From: Planctomycetota bacterium
GTDB taxonomy: Bacteria; Planctomycetota; Phycisphaerae; UBA1845; UTPLA1
NCBI GenBank assembly: GCA_016712275.1
Contig: JADJRI010000014.1
Location: 1-64,000 of the forward strand
DNA length: 64,000 nucleotides
Direction: 5' to 3'
Numbering within the stretch: position 1 is the stretch's first letter; the number at the start of each line of letters is the position of its first letter. The notes beneath the pieces are model-generated. The model saw nothing but the letters and a program-made list of their open reading frames with translations, was not told the origin of the DNA and ran no database searches. The translations under genes were made by a program, and so were the position numbers. Shown piece by piece: positions 9,443 to 22,164 of the stretch.

Positions 9443-11966
9443 TCAAGGTACCGGTAATGAACCATCAGTGGGTAGCGCGTCGCGAATCCCCTCGCATTCC
9501 CCGATCCACGTCTCGATCGGCATGGGCCAAGAGACATCGCGCTTTCCCAAATCACGGGCGTGTTCCAGCGATAAAAGTGCTTCTTTAATTTGTCCTTTAC
9601 GTTGAAGAGCGCGTCCAAGATAGCCGTGCGCCGCCGCAAGCTCCGGCTTCAATTGAATCGCCTCATTCAAAGTCGCGACTGCATCGTCGATCCGTTCAGC
9701 CTCCAATAGTGAAATGCCAAGGTCGACCAGAGTGGCCGCATGGCCCGGTTGCCGGCGGCTGGATTCCTCCAATGCGGCAATCGACTCGTCGGCCTTTCCC
9801 GTTTCCCGCAGCGCAATTCCAAGGCACCGCCAGATACCCGCGACTTCCGGTCTAATGGCAATGCAGGCGCGATAATAGGGGATGGCATCCGCATGTCTTT
9901 TTTGATTGGTGAGCGACCAGGCATAGTCGTGATTGAGCATGAGGTCCGACGGGTGAGCCATCAATGCCCGCTGATAGAGCTCATCCATCCCTTTCATATC
10001 GCCACCCATTCCAAACGTGGAGGCAAGCCACGAAAGTGTCACCGGCGACATTCTCAAACGGCACGGATTCCGCCAATTCCCGGGCCTTTGCCAGATCGAC
10101 CCGGCCCGTAAAGATCATTTTCCGCAGTGCGACGCGATAGGGGTCCGGATCGGCCGCATAAAGAACATCCACGCGGCCCATCAATTGCTCCTGCGTATAT
10201 CGCTTCACCCCGAATCGCCCGAGCAGGTCGGCCCCGGTTGCGATCCACAGCTCGAATCCGTAACCCAGGTTGACGGCAATGCGGCTTTCGCGGATTTGTC
10301 GCGCGATGACGTCGGCCGGTGCGCGAAGGACATCGATGCCGTAATCAAGAAATGCGGAGATTAGCTGGTCGTCCATCCATATCCAGCTTTCGGCATCCTG
10401 ATGCGTCGCGCCGAAAATAACGGTCGACTCAAGCCGGTCGATCATTCGCCGATCCGCGTCGGCATCTTTGAGTTCCGCCAGAAATGCGACGGCCGTCTCG
10501 CGGGTCGCGTCATCCAGGTCCGGCGACAACAACAATGCACGGACTTGATTGCCGCCCGTGACGGCCGCCTCCCATTTGGCGTTTGCACCGACGCCGGCCG
10601 CCCGCGCTTCACCCAGTCCCTGTTGTGCCTTGCCCAGCGTATCGGCAAGGATGCGTGTCGAATTCTCCGTGCGCCTCTTATTCTGGTAATCGCTCCAGAG
10701 AAATCCCGTAGCGATGAGCATGATGGCGAACAAGACAGAGGTCGCCAGCCCGTACGAAGCCGCCGTGCACCTTGTTCCTCCTCAGCGCGAACACGCGCCG
10801 ACGCCGCGGCCAGTTCCAACGTGTGTGCTTTGGCGACAAGTCCGGACTGATAAGCGTTCACTTGATGGGCAACGACGGAAGCATCGCGCGGTCTGCTCGC
10901 AGACTCTGCGGCCATGCAATTCAGCGCCAAGCCCGCCAGCTCCGCGTCCGCGCCACAGCCGTTGAGACGTGATCCCACATCACCCAGCATTCCATCGGCC
11001 GCAAGCCGGAGCACTTCGGAACGGGTACCGACATATGGCGGCTTTCCCGTCAGTATTTCGCACAGAATGGCGCCCAGCGCGAAAACATCCGTGCGCTCAT
11101 CGATGGCCCGAACATTGCCACGAGCCTGTTCCGGCGACATATAGGCCGGCGTGCCCATGACGGAGCCGACAAGGGACTGTTCGCCGCTTTCGCTTCGCGA
11201 TGTTTCAATAATCGAGTCAACTGCCGTTTCGTGTTCGTCGCTCTGTTCCGAGGAGCCACCGCGCGCCGCCAGCACTTTGGCCAGTCCCCAATCGAGCACC
11301 TGCACCTCTCCGAATGCGCCGACCATAATGTTCGAAGGTTTCAAGTCGCGGTGAACGACCCCGCGGGAATGGGCATAGCCATCGTTTGACAGATATGCTC
11401 GAAAATACTAAGCAGAGCGCAGATCGTCAGCCGGCGCCCGTTCGATCCTGAAGAATTGAGTGCAGCGTGCGACCCTTCACCAGTTTCATCGTGAAGAACG
11501 GCCGCTGATCCTCCTGCAGTCCGAATTCATAGATCGGCAGAATACCCGGATGCTGCAACTGTCCCGTCACTTGGGCCTCTTCCATGAATCGCTGAACCAT
11601 GGCCGGGTTCGACCCATGACCGCTGAGCAGAATCTTCATGGCCACCTCGCGGCCGAGATCGACATCGCGCCCCTTCATCACAACGCCCACCCCGCCACGT
11701 GCAATTTCACCAAAAACCTGATACCGTCCGACCGTGCGACGTCGAGATGTCAGTTCCGGCGAACGCGGATTGATAACAGGATCTGGCGAATCGCCGGCAT
11801 CGCGAAGCAGCAGGCGCGATCGCAGCCCGAGAGTCTCAACAATACTCTTCGGTCCCTCGGCAACGCACGAATCATCGACGAGAGTCCGCGGACCGAAAGC
11901 TGCCCGAAGCCCTGCGTCGAGTCCGTCCCGCTCGTCCAATCCATCGTGATTCAAATCGGGTGACAT
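9443..11966 (-). CDS. Ser/Thr protein kinase with TPR repeats (frameshifted)
   Basis: About 841 codons split by at least four shifts (near 11420, 11375, 10775 and 10050). Joined, the N-terminal kinase has a Gly-rich loop (GEIARGGVGVV), the Lys in VAMKIL, HRDLKPSN, LDWGLAK in place of DFG, and MSPEQARG. A membrane helix (LFAIMLIATGF) follows near residue 415, then a helical region and about four TPR-like repeats at the C-terminus (ALRETGKADESIAALE, LLEAERIDDAVATLNEA). The LDWG variant and this layout are typical of planctomycete PknB-type kinases. It should phosphorylate proteins at the cytoplasmic face; substrates unknown. TTG 11978 is an alternative start. The ECF sigma gene nearby suggests a linked circuit (inferred). 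Confidence 0.85.
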
Positions 11967-12001
11967 GGCTGTGTCCAAATATCAAGAGAGTCGCATGATT
12001 G

Positions 12002-12454
12002 TCACGCCGCCGCCGATGCAATCCGAACGGCTTCGCTCCCATGTGACCGGTGAGCATCGCGTCCATGAACAAGTCCGACAACGATGCCGCCGATTCCGTT
12101 GACCAGAACGGTCCAAACAACCGGAAAGGCCTGTTGCGAAGCAGGCGCATTCACCATGGCGAAAACATGCAAAGCGCAAGGCAGCGATATCAGCAATGCC
12201 ACCAGGACGCCGAATCGAAGCCCTTCAATCCACGGCACACCGCCCCGATAACCCATCGGATAAATGACGGCCAGCAGAAATGCGTGAATCAGCATGGCCA
12301 GCATGTGAAACTCGAGCTTTGGCGCTTCACGCAGATTCGCATAATTAGAGGATGCCAGACTCTGTATAAACTTGGGCATCACCAGCGGAGAATTCACCAC
12401 AAACGTGACCGCAAGCACGGCCAAAAAGGCTAAGAGTGTTCGTCCAATGCGCAT
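12002..12454 (-). CDS. small polytopic membrane protein
   Basis: About 150 residues from MRIGRT, mostly hydrophobic, with four likely membrane helices (near residues 5-27, 50-66, 78-98 and 112-130). The short polar loop between helices 2 and 3 reads YPMGYRGGVPW. The layout resembles small DUF1761-like four-helix proteins, but I cannot assign it firmly. It lies between the ECF sigma gene and the kinase gene on the same strand and may belong to the same transcript. Confidence 0.6.
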   Translation of the reverse strand: MRIGRTLLAFLAVLAVTFVVNSPLVMPKFIQSLASSNYANLREAPKLEFHMLAMLIHAFLLAVIYPMGYRGGVPWIEGLRFGVLVALLISLPCALHVFAMVNAPASQQAFPVVWTVLVNGIGGIVVGLVHGRDAHRSHGSEAVRIASAAA

Positions 12455-12569
12455 TTCGCAAACGCCTACAACTGCGGGAACCACCCGCCTTCAATGACAG
12501 GTTCAATCCAGCCTTGATTTTCGCGCGCAACAATCCTTGATTCCAACCAGATTTCAATAATCTTGCAGA

Positions 12570-13250
12570 TTAATCGGCGAGGAGTCCAAGCAGGGATGTT
12601 GCTTCGCGTTCCGCCTCAACGTCAGAATCGGGATGATAAAACCGCATGACCTCAAGGAGACATTGGCGGAATTCCTGCCGGGCCTTGGAGTATTCTCGAT
12701 GAACATGAACCGGATCGGCCTGCCACCGCTCGGCAATGTCACGTATGGGCAATCCGTCGTGAAATCTCAGCTGCAAAAGTTCCACCCGACGAACAGCGGC
12801 CTCCCCCATTTTATCGGCGCGGTTGGCCTGCAGCTCGGCCGCTTCCCGCATGATGGCCTGCGCCCATGCCCGGTCAAATACCCGGGAGAGCCGTCTCATC
12901 CGCATTCAATTGCCCGATTTGTGATTCTCCGCCGCGCACCGAAAATCCTCACGCCCGCGCTAGCCTCAATTCGCAAGCGCGACGTTACGAACGATTCCGT
13001 AAAAATGCACGAAAGCCGCCCGGACGATGGACGTCCAGTCGATCCAGTGCCCCGTCCGGACGAAAGCACTCGAGAAACACATCCTGCACGGCATCATCGA
13101 GATCGCCGCGCGTTCGAGCTGCCGCCATCGCGCGATCAGATAAGCCCGAACCGCCGGTTCATAGCGCTGCGCAACCGGGCCTTCTCAGCGTCGCCGCCGG
13201 CGCGGCGCCGTCGATAAGTGTCCAACATGTCGAGTTGCCGGTGTCCAATG
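12570..13250 (-). CDS. ECF sigma factor, planctomycete type (frameshifted)
   Basis: Region 2 and region 4 of an ECF sigma factor are both present but in several frames. Upstream pieces read RYEPAVRAYLIARWR, then DLDDAVQDVFLECFRPDGA and GGFRAFL / GIVRNVAL; the last frame (from about 12905) gives RVFDRAWAQAIMREA and region 4 LQLRFHDGLPIRDIAERW with an HVHREYSKARQEF recognition helix. Shifts lie near 13150, 13120, 12990 and 12905. The exact start is uncertain because the first codons are damaged. It should direct RNA polymerase to stress or signalling promoters, probably controlled by the adjacent kinase as in related planctomycete ECF groups (inferred). Confidence 0.7.
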
Positions 13251-13296
13251 GCCCTGATTAGCGTTTATGCCAATCAGCAAGTCAAGCACGAATGCC

Positions 13297-13956
13297 TTAC
13301 TCCGGTTCGGCCAGCCCCTCCCGGATTGCAAATTTGGCGAGTTCAACGCGGTCGTGAATATCCAGTTTGGCCATCAATCGCGTGATATGATGGTCGATCG
13401 TTTTGACGCTTCGGCCGGTGATGCTGGCGATTTCCTTTTTCCCGAGGCCTTGAGCAATGTAAGCGAGCATTTCAAGCTCTCGACGGCTGAGCTGGGACAA
13501 ACGCGACGCCGCGCCCTCACCAAGTTTCGCACCCTTCGAATCGACAATAATCCTGGCCCGCACTTCTTCGGAAAAGTAAGCGCCGCCGGATGCAACATCG
13601 CGAATCGCTCGAATGACCTTGTCGACGGGTTCGCGCTTGGTCAGGTAGCCGTGGGCCCGGATCTCAAGGGCCTGCTCAATGTAGGTGTCGTTCTTGAAGG
13701 CGCTGAGAAAAATGATGCGGGAATTGGGAAGCATTTGAATCAGCCGCCGCGCCGCCTCAAAACTAAATAAACCCGGCATCGAGATGTCCATCAGGATGAT
13801 TTCGGGCTTGTGTTCCGCGGCCATGACCAGAGCCGATTCAGGGTCGCCGGTCGTTCCGACCACCTTGAAATCCAGTTCCCGTTGCAATCGTTCCGCAATG
13901 GACTCTCGGACAACCGCATGGTCGTCCACGAGCATGATTCGTACTTCATTCGCCAT
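13297..13956 (-). CDS. NarL/FixJ-type response regulator
   Basis: 219 residues. N-terminal receiver domain with the acidic pair in MLVDDHAV, phosphoacceptor Asp in IILMDISMPG, conserved Ser in FLSAF and Lys in YLTKREP; C-terminal LuxR-type helix-turn-helix (LSRRELEMLAYIAQGLGKKEIA, then SVKTIDHHITRLM). ATG 13956 lies inside the last codons of the hybrid kinase gene, overlapping it by 11 nt; this translational coupling argues that the kinase is its partner. A start at 13965 is possible but would lengthen the overlap. Confidence 0.9.
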   Translation of the reverse strand: MANEVRIMLVDDHAVVRESIAERLQRELDFKVVGTTGDPESALVMAAEHKPEIILMDISMPGLFSFEAARRLIQMLPNSRIIFLSAFKNDTYIEQALEIRAHGYLTKREPVDKVIRAIRDVASGGAYFSEEVRARIIVDSKGAKLGEGAASRLSQLSRRELEMLAYIAQGLGKKEIASITGRSVKTIDHHITRLMAKLDIHDRVELAKFAIREGLAEPE

Positions 13957-16900
13957 TGTTTCCACCTTCCTGGTTACTCAGGCTGTTGAGGCAATCCTCG
14001 ACCAATTCCGTCAATTCCGGCATGTCAAACGGTTTTCGCAGGAGCAGGCAATCTTCCAGTCGATGGCGCTTCAGATCGATGCTCAGGGTTCCCACGATCA
14101 CAATCATGCGCATATCTGCACGCTGCTCCCGCAGCGATGTTAGTTTTGCAAAGTCTTTCGGAGTCACACTGTCGAGGTCCATGACGATCAGGTTGCTTTG
14201 CGTGGGTCTCTTGGCCGTAAAATCGATGGCTTCGTCGACCCGCGACACGGGCCGAACCTCGCAACCGACGCCGCGCAGCGTCGTGGTCATGATCGATCGA
14301 ACGTGCGGATTTTTTTCAATGATGATGACATGGCCTGGACTCTTGCGGGCAGGAAGTCGCATGTCTTTCTGCATCGCGCCGGTCGGCGCCTCACAGCACG
14401 GCACAGTGATCGTCATGGTTGCTCCGGTTCCCGGTTCGGATACTACCTGAATTTTGCCGCCCATGTCAGTGACAATTCGGTGAATAATGGGTAATCCTAA
14501 TCCCGTTCCTCGTCCCCGCGGTTTGGTCGTAAAAAATGGTTCAAAAATGCGCGAAAGGTGTTGCGGGGCAATTCCCGAGCCCGTATCGGAAACGACAAGC
14601 ACGGCATGTCTCTTCGATTGAGAACCGGATTCGTCCATTCGATTGGTCAAGGAAATGCGCAAGCAACCACCAATGGGCATCGCGTCCTGCGCATTGACGG
14701 CGAGATTCACAAGGACTTGTTGCATGTCTGTCGGATTGCCTCGTATCCATGTCTGTTCTTGTGCAACCGACTTTGCATCGATTTCGATTCGGCTGTCCAG
14801 AACGCGATTCAGCATCTGCACGGTGTCCAACACCACCTGCGAAAGATTCAGCGTCGATTGTCGTCCACTCGATGGCCGGCTGAAATCAAGCAGCCCGTTG
14901 GTCACGACCCGCGCATGGCGCGACGTCATTTCGACTTTCTCCAAGGATCGCACGGCCTGATGAGTTGGAGGCAATGTCGTTTTCGCCATGTCGGTGTAGG
15001 CGGAGATCGCCGTCAGAAGGTTGTCAAATTGGTGTGCAATGCCACTGGCCAAAGTACCGATCGCTTCCATCTTGGCGGATTGAACCAGTTGCTCGACGAG
15101 ACTTTCCTTTTCGCGCTCCGCCTTCTTTCGATCGGTGATATCGCGATTGACCGCGACGGCCCCAATTCGACGGCCATCTTCATCTTGCAATTCCACTAGG
15201 AAGGACTCGCAGACTCCCTCGGTGCCATCCTTGCGAACAAGTCGCACTTCACCAGTCCATCGACCTTCAACGGCCAATGCGGTTTGAATGGACAATGTTA
15301 GTGCTGCCGCCACTTCCGGTGGATTTAACATCTCCGGCGATTGGCCAAGCATCTCATCGCGTGAGTATCCAAAAATTCGCTCGGCGCCGGTGTTCCAGTC
15401 CATGATTCGCCCGGCCAGATCGGTCAATAGCACGCCGTCATACATGTTGTCGAATACGAGAGCCTGACGGCGCAGGCGTTCTTCCGCCTCTTTTCGCCTC
15501 GTGATGTCGGTAATCGAACCCGCCATCAGGCGAGGTCGATTTTGTTCGTCCCAGGCTGCTTGGCCGCGATCCATGAAACCATCGATATTGCCCCGACCTG
15601 GTCATGAGTCGGTATTCGACTTGATACGGAACACGCTGCTCCAGGTGATCCTGCACCGCCTTGGTGGTCCGTTGTGCATCATCTGGATGCAACCGTCGTG
15701 TCCATGAGTCGACAGTGTCCATCTCTTCGTGGTCATCGTATCCCAGAAGTTCCTTCACCCTGGGAGAGTGATAAACTTTGGTTTGGCTCGAATCCCATGG
15801 CGCTTCCCGGGAAAAAGTCATTTCCCAAATGCCGTCCGTGGCGCCGCGGGCAACAAGTGAAAATCGATCGATACTGTCGCGCAGCGCCTGTTCGACCCGC
15901 TTCTTTTCGGAGATGTCCGTCAGAATTCCATTCCAGACTATCGTGTCGTCGGCATCGGGCGGTTCCGGTCTCGATCGGCCGCTCAGCCACTTGATGCGGC
16001 CGCTCGGTGTTCGAATTCGAAACTCCTGCGACCAGGGCTGAAGCGTGGCGGCCGATACTCGGATGCTCTCGGCCATGTCCGGCTCATCTTCCTCAATGAT
16101 AGGAGACCACGCGAGATTGAAATCTTCCTTCATTTGTTCAGCGGTCACCTCGAATATTTCTTCGATTCCGCGACTGATAAAATCGAACGACTGAACGCCG
16201 TCCTTGGTCCTCGAAACTTGTACACCGCCTGGGAATCGCATCCGTCATGTGATGCAGTAATTCCTCGCTCTCGCGTGCCCGCTGTTCGGCTTCCCTCAGT
16301 GATGCGGTGCGCTCCTGAACGCGCAATTCCAGTTGATCGTGTGCGTTTCGCAAGGAATCTTCAGCGCGCTTTCGAAGCGTAATGTCCGTTGCGACACCCA
16401 GGATTCCGAAGGCAATCCCTTTTTCGTCACTCAACGGAATTTTGATCGTTTCGAGATGGCGAATCTTGCCGTTCGAATCGGTGATGACTTCTTCGACCCG
16501 GTGTTCTTGACCACTGCGCATCACTTCGCGATCGATCGAACGGAAGAACGCCACCTCCTCGGTGTTTTGATTGAAATCCGCGTCGGTCTTGCCGATCAGG
16601 TTCTCAATGGTCGTTCCATAGACTTCCGCAATGGTCTCATTGACCAGCGTAAAACGTCCGTCGGCATCTTTGGCAAAAATCAGATGGGGGTTCAGATTAA
16701 TCAATTGATTAAGAAACTGGCGCTGTTTCTCCAGTTCCATTTCAATTTGATGGGTCTCAGTGATGTCGAGTGCAGCGCTCAGCAGGCACATTTGGCCGTT
16801 GTGCTCGATGCACTCGGCCGCCACGCGACCGACGCGCAGCCGACGATCTTTGGTATAGAAAGATGCGTTAAATCCGGATACGCTGCCGTCTCGTCGCAAT

Positions 16901-19837
16901 TGCTCGACGAAACGCACGCGATCCGCCATATCGGCCCATGTATTGAATTCTGCAATGGGCCTTCCGATCAACTCCTCTCGACTGAAGCCCGTCATGTGCA
17001 GATGGGCATCGTTTGCATTCAAAACAATGCCACCTTGCAACGTGCTCAGGACCATTGCAACTGGACTTCGATTGAATAGTTTTGAGAAGCGCTCCTCCGA
17101 ATCGCGTAATGCGGATTCCACGCGGCGTCGCTCTTCAATTTCTTTCCGCAAGGATTCGTTCGCCGCCGACAGTTCGGCGGTTCGCGCCGCGACGGCCGAT
17201 TCCAATTCGGCGCGCCTGGCCTTGTCGCCGGCCTCGGCGCGCTTTTCGGCGGTGATATCGATCATGAGCCCGCTGATGAGCTTGTCACTTGCTTCGTTCG
17301 CGGCCGAGGCAATATTGCGGACCCAGCGAATCTCGCCGTTTTCCCCATTCAATCGATGCTCGGCGATGAAATGGCCGCCGTTGGAGGCCGCGTGTTTCCA
17401 AAGCGACCGAACCGCGGGTTCGTCATCCTGTGCGATAACCCGGCTCCAGACGCCGGGACCCATCCACGCCGACATCTCGTGTCCGATGAGCTTCGACGCC
17501 TGCGGACCCACATAGCGAAATTCGCCTGAGTGCGATTCTGCTTGATAAGGAATCACGCGAATCGACTCGACCAGCGTTCGATATTTGCGTTCACTTTGCT
17601 CGATGCGCCGTCGATAGTGAATTCGCCGCCGCGCCACATAGGCTCCGGCGAACAGTGCCAGAAAGGCGCCGCCTCCGCTGCTCGCAATAAACGCGGGGGT
17701 TTGCCAGAGCGGCGCGAGGATTTCGAATTCTTTAACGGCTTCATTGCTTATCAGTCCCGCGGCGTTGCGTCCGCGGACATGCATTGTGTATCGGCCCGCA
17801 CCGAGCTCGGGAAGAATGATTCGCTGCTGAGCGCTCCAGTCCGACCAGTCGTCGAAAGCCTCCGGGATGCGGTATTGAAAACTCATGCCCACTCTGTTGC
17901 GCTGTCCCATCGTCAGCATGTCGGCAACCAGACCTTGATCATTCAGCGGCATGGCCAGGCGCGTATTTGCTCCCCGGACCAGCGATTCCCCCATTCTCCA
18001 TAGCTCAAGATCAATGCGCGGAGGTTGAGTGGCGCACTTCCAACGATCCGTTGCAATTCTTGTAAGGCCGCCGGTTGTCCCAACGTACAAAACGCCTTCG
18101 TTCAGACCAACAAGGCCGCGCACATCGGTGCTTGACAGCCCATCCGCCATGGTCATGCGATGGGCCCTTCGATCATGAATCTTCAAGAGTCCGTCTTCAG
18201 TGCCACACCAGGTCACGCCATCGGATTGCGGGAGAATGCAAGATGCGGCCGAGGTCGGCATAATTCTCAATAACTTCAAGCGTCGTTTTGGAAATCAACT
18301 TGAGCGATCGATTCGTCCCGACCCAGAGATCGCCCGCCGATGATTGCGCGAGGCTCAAGACCGGCGAGTCGGTCGGCAACTTGCGCCAGTGACCCTCCAT
18401 GCCGACGTAAACCCCGTCGCCGGCGCCGACAATCAGAGAATTGTCGCTTTCGACTAGGATTGCATTGGCCGCCAACTCCAACGAATCAGAGAGTTCAATC
18501 TTGCGCAACCCATCGTTTCGAGCGACGAAGAGCCCATGAGCACATCCGATGAACATCTGCCCCAGCGTGTCAAATGCAATCGACTTGACTGCGTGAGGCA
18601 AGTTCAGTTTCTCGCCGGTTTCTAGGCAAAGAACGACACATTCTCCGCCCAACCAGATTCGACCTTCCCGGTCCAGCGCCGCCGCAGTGACATGATCGAT
18701 GGCCTCCGAGGCCCGTCCTGTTTCCGTTTCGAAATTGAAGAAGCTGAATCCCTGCAGTGAGCCCGCCAGAATCGTGTCGTTGGCCGTCCGGCACATCACG
18801 GTCACGAATGGATTGATCAGTCCGTCCTCGGGACCGTAGGTCACGACATCCGGTGAACGCAACAGACAGACGCCGCCGCCGAATGTACCGATCCAGATTT
18901 CATCGTCGCGGTCGATCGCAATGGAATGAACATCCGTCTGGGTGAGGCCGGAGTCCTGATCGATGCAATGAAAAGCCCCGTCAGTCCACCTGAACACGCC
19001 GCGTTCGGTTCCGATCCAAATCTCACCATTGTCGCGCTCGGCAATGGAATTCACTTCGTCGTTCTTGAGACCATCCGCCTGTCCGAATTTTCGAACGCCC
19101 GATGCGTCCCAGCGATAAAGCCCGGGTTCCTTGCGAAGCCCCATCCACATGGCGCCATCCGAGGCGTAGTGAAGATGCATCGCGCGCCCGACAACCTCCT
19201 TTTCAAAGTGCTTGCGAATTTTTCCATGGGTAATTTCGAGCAACTCTTGATCGGTGCCGACCCAGAGGGTCTGGCCCGCCTGAACAAAATCTTCAACATT
19301 GAGCGATTCCGTTTCAGGAACGAGAACGGCCTTGGCGTGTTTGTCTTTCGTATGTAATTTGTATAATCCATTTCGTGTTCCGACCCAAACATCACCCTGT
19401 GGCATCACGCGAAGTCTATTAATCGTTACGCTCTTCAGATCGCTGGGCACCGGGTACGGTTCCAGTGACTCCATATTCAGCGCCAAGAGGCTGCTTCCGG
19501 TGCCGATCCAAAGTGTGTTGGATTTCGAATCCGAGGCGAGGGTCAACGCGCCGCGCCCCCAGCCGGCGGGAACCGGCGTTTGTGCGGTCGTCCCGGTCGG
19601 CGAATTCACCATTTCGAAGCCATTATTTCTCCATCGCCAGACGCCGGACTCCGTTCCCAGCCAGATCCCACCCTTAAAATCCTCATGGACGTCATAAACG
19701 ATGACACCCCGCAAGCGATCAAACGTTGACAGTGGATAGGATGCCGCGTGTGCCCGCCCAGTGGCCGCATTCATAATCAGCGGCACAAAAGCCAACACCA
19801 AAACAACACTACATCGATGCGATAAGGCTGCATTCAT
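13946..19837 (-). CDS. propeller-PAS hybrid histidine kinase (frameshifted)
   Basis: About 1,964 codons in four frames, with shifts near 18240, 16220 and 15560. Order: signal peptide ending AHAASYP; two-component regulator propeller repeats with many IWIGT/LWVGT motifs (about residues 40-620); a Y_Y_Y-like beta domain; membrane helix near residue 720; several PAS/PAC domains; HisKA with phospho-His in SGIAHQFDNL (about 1,600); HATPase with NLAVNAQDAM, DTGSGIAP and GRGTGLGL; and a receiver-like tail (about 1,833 onward) with VMDLDSV and LRKPFD. A periplasmic propeller sensor resembles the hybrid systems of Bacteroidetes that sense oligosaccharides, so carbohydrate or polymer sensing is plausible but not shown. 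Coupled to the NarL-type regulator downstream. Confidence 0.85.
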
Positions 19838-20103
19838 GGCGATCAACTCAGAATGTAAGAATTTCAAGCCACAGCGGGGGAGCAACTGGATTGGTGTGAC
19901 ATTGAACTGTGTGCTGACCCACTGCGATGGAGCCGCCCACGGCCCCGTGTTCTGAATTCACCCGAAGTGTGCATTATACAGCAAGAAGTTTGCGAATAAC
20001 AAACGGAAATGCGATTGTTCTGAAATGAACCGCATTGTTAACGAAAAAAGGGCAGCGTGATTTCACGCTGCCCTGGGAGAAACTCTTAACTCGCGATCGG
20101 CAG
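19838..20103. other. intergenic between prkA and the hybrid kinase
   Basis: No gene seen. It holds the prkA terminator (20044-20075) and should contain the promoter of the hybrid kinase on the minus strand. The kinase start at 19837 lacks a strong Shine-Dalgarno sequence. Confidence 0.5.
20044..20075 (-). terminator. rho-independent terminator of prkA
   Basis: Perfect 10-bp stem (20050-20059 with 20064-20073, GGGCAGCGTG/CACGCTGCCC) with a 4-nt loop. On the minus strand it is followed by a run of six T (20044-20049). It lies about 30 nt after the prkA stop. Confidence 0.9.
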
Positions 20104-22164
20104 TTAGTCTTCGCTCTTCACATCGCCCCGCGCAAAAATACTGGCGACGTAATTCAACACGTCGGTGGCACTTTGCTCGTTGTAGCCGAAGTACTTGATC
20201 AGCCGCTGCTTCACGACGTCGATCTTCGCCTGGGTTTCGTCATCAATAACGCCGCTAACGACATTCTTCAGCTTGATGGTGTCGCGCTGATCTTCGAACA
20301 ACTTCAACTCGAGCGCCTTGTGCAGCCGGGCGTTCGTGTTGTAGTCGAACTTCTTGCCATCCAGCGACAGCGCCCCGATGTAGTTCATGATCTCCTGCCG
20401 GAAATCGTCCTTGCGGCTGTCGGGAATGTCGATTTTTTCTTCGATCGACCGCATCAGCCGTTCATCCGGTTCCTCGTCGCGACCCGTGTATTTGTTTCGC
20501 ACTTTTTCACGCTGCGTGTAGGCCCGGACATTTTCGATGTAATTCGCGGCCAGTCTGCGAATCGCATCTTCGTCGGCGCTGATCGCCCGCTGAACCTCGG
20601 ATTTCAAAATGTCTTCGTACTCTTCTCGCACCACGTTGAGCAGTTCGCGATATTCCTTCTTCAACTCCTCATCGCTGATGAGCGAGTGATGCGACAGGCC
20701 GCCTTCCACGCTCGTTCATGACCGCGAACGGGTTGATGCCCTTTCCTTTTGATCGCCTGATCGCTGACGAGCGAATTCGAAATCTTGTCCTGAATGTAAC
20801 GCGGACTGATGCCCTGCATGCCGTCGCGGGGCCTCTTCCGTCAATTCGCGAACGCTATCTTCGGTGAAACCCGGGATGCTCTTGCCGCTATACAGCTTCA
20901 GCTTCTGAAGTCGCGTCAGCCCCGCCTTCTTCGGTTCTTCCAGACGCGTCAGCACCGCCCACATGGCCGCAACTTCAATCGTGTGCGGCGCGATGTGCAT
21001 GCCGCGCACGCGCTCCTTGTTGAAGTCCTTCTCATAAATCTTGATCTCGTCATCCAGCACGACGTTGTACGGCACGTCGATCTTGATCGTTCGGTCTCGA
21101 AACGCCTCCATCAATTCGTTGTTCTGCAGCTTCTTATATTCGGGCTCGTTGGTGTGCCCGATGATTACTTCGTCAATATGCGTCTGAGCGAATTTCTTCG
21201 GCTTGATCATGTGCTCCTGCGAAGCGCCGAGCAGGTCGTACAGGAACGCCACGTCGAGCTTCAATGCTTCGATGAACTCGATCAATCCGCGATTCGCGAT
21301 GTTCAATTCGCCGTCGAAATTGAACGCCCGCGGATCCGAATCCGAACCATATTCCGCGATCTTGCGGAAGTTGATGTCGCCGGTCAGCTCGGTCGAGTCC
21401 TGATTTTTCTCGTCCTTTGGCTGGAAGGTGCCAATGCCCCGGCGGTCCTTCTCGCTGATGATGAACCGTTTCACGATGATATGGTCCATCACCTTCTTCC
21501 AGTTGCCGTCGTAACGCTTCAACAGATCTTCAAACGTCTTTCGGCAAAATGGATCGAGATCGCCGTTCACGCTGATGCGTTGCTCCGGCGGCAGGCTTTC
21601 ATTCAACATCGCCAGCACGTCGCGCCGTGCCGACTGCGGGATCAACTTCAGCGGCTCCTCGTGCATCGGACAGGGCACAATGTCGAACTCGCCGCCTTCC
21701 CGCGGCAGCTTCCACGAGAAGGTGTACATCTTGCCCTCTTCGAGCTTCGAATAATATTCGATGCCCTTTTTCAAGAGCCGGCAAATCGTCGACTTGGCCG
21801 ATCCCACCGGGCCGTGCAACAACAGAATGCGCCGCTCGGTGCCATAGCCCTGCGCGGCCGATTTGAAGAAATCGACACGATGCATCAGCGAACCCTCGAG
21901 TCCGAAGATGCCGTCGTCGCCGTGATCGATCGGGTCTGAAAAGAACTGTAGCTGAGCATACTCGCGGCGGAATTTCGATTTTCGATCGATGCCGAAGTGC
22001 AGAATCATGTCAAAGATGCGCTGAAACGAATTCCGGGCGACCTTCGGGTTGCGCGAGACGATGTCCATGTAATCGTCGAAGGTGCCTTCCCAATGCTCGT
22101 CCCGAAATCCCTGCGCGTCGAGGCGCTTGTCAACCAGCTCGTAAATTGCATTCTTGCCGGCCAT
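20104..22164 (-). CDS. prkA: PrkA family serine protein kinase (frameshifted)
   Basis: About 686 residues, near the size of E. coli YeaG. The N-terminal AAA+ PrkA domain has a Walker A motif GPVGSAKS (about residue 105), and the C-terminal kinase-like domain ends ASIFARGDVKSED. Two shifts near 20828 and 20720-20750 break the region between EDSVRELTEEAP and MNELEGGLSHHSL. ATG 22164 (MAGKNAIYEL) is chosen because GGAGG lies 9 nt upstream; the longer N-terminus has foreign composition. PrkA proteins act in starvation and stress adaptation and usually sit beside a DUF444 (YeaH-like) gene and spoVR; neither is adjacent here. A strong terminator follows directly, so prkA looks monocistronic. Confidence 0.9.

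Noticed and set aside
20809..21939. 376-codon plus-strand ORF antisense to prkA
   Set aside because: PrkA motifs are on the minus strand; the antisense frame is a mirror of its codon bias and has no recognisable domain.
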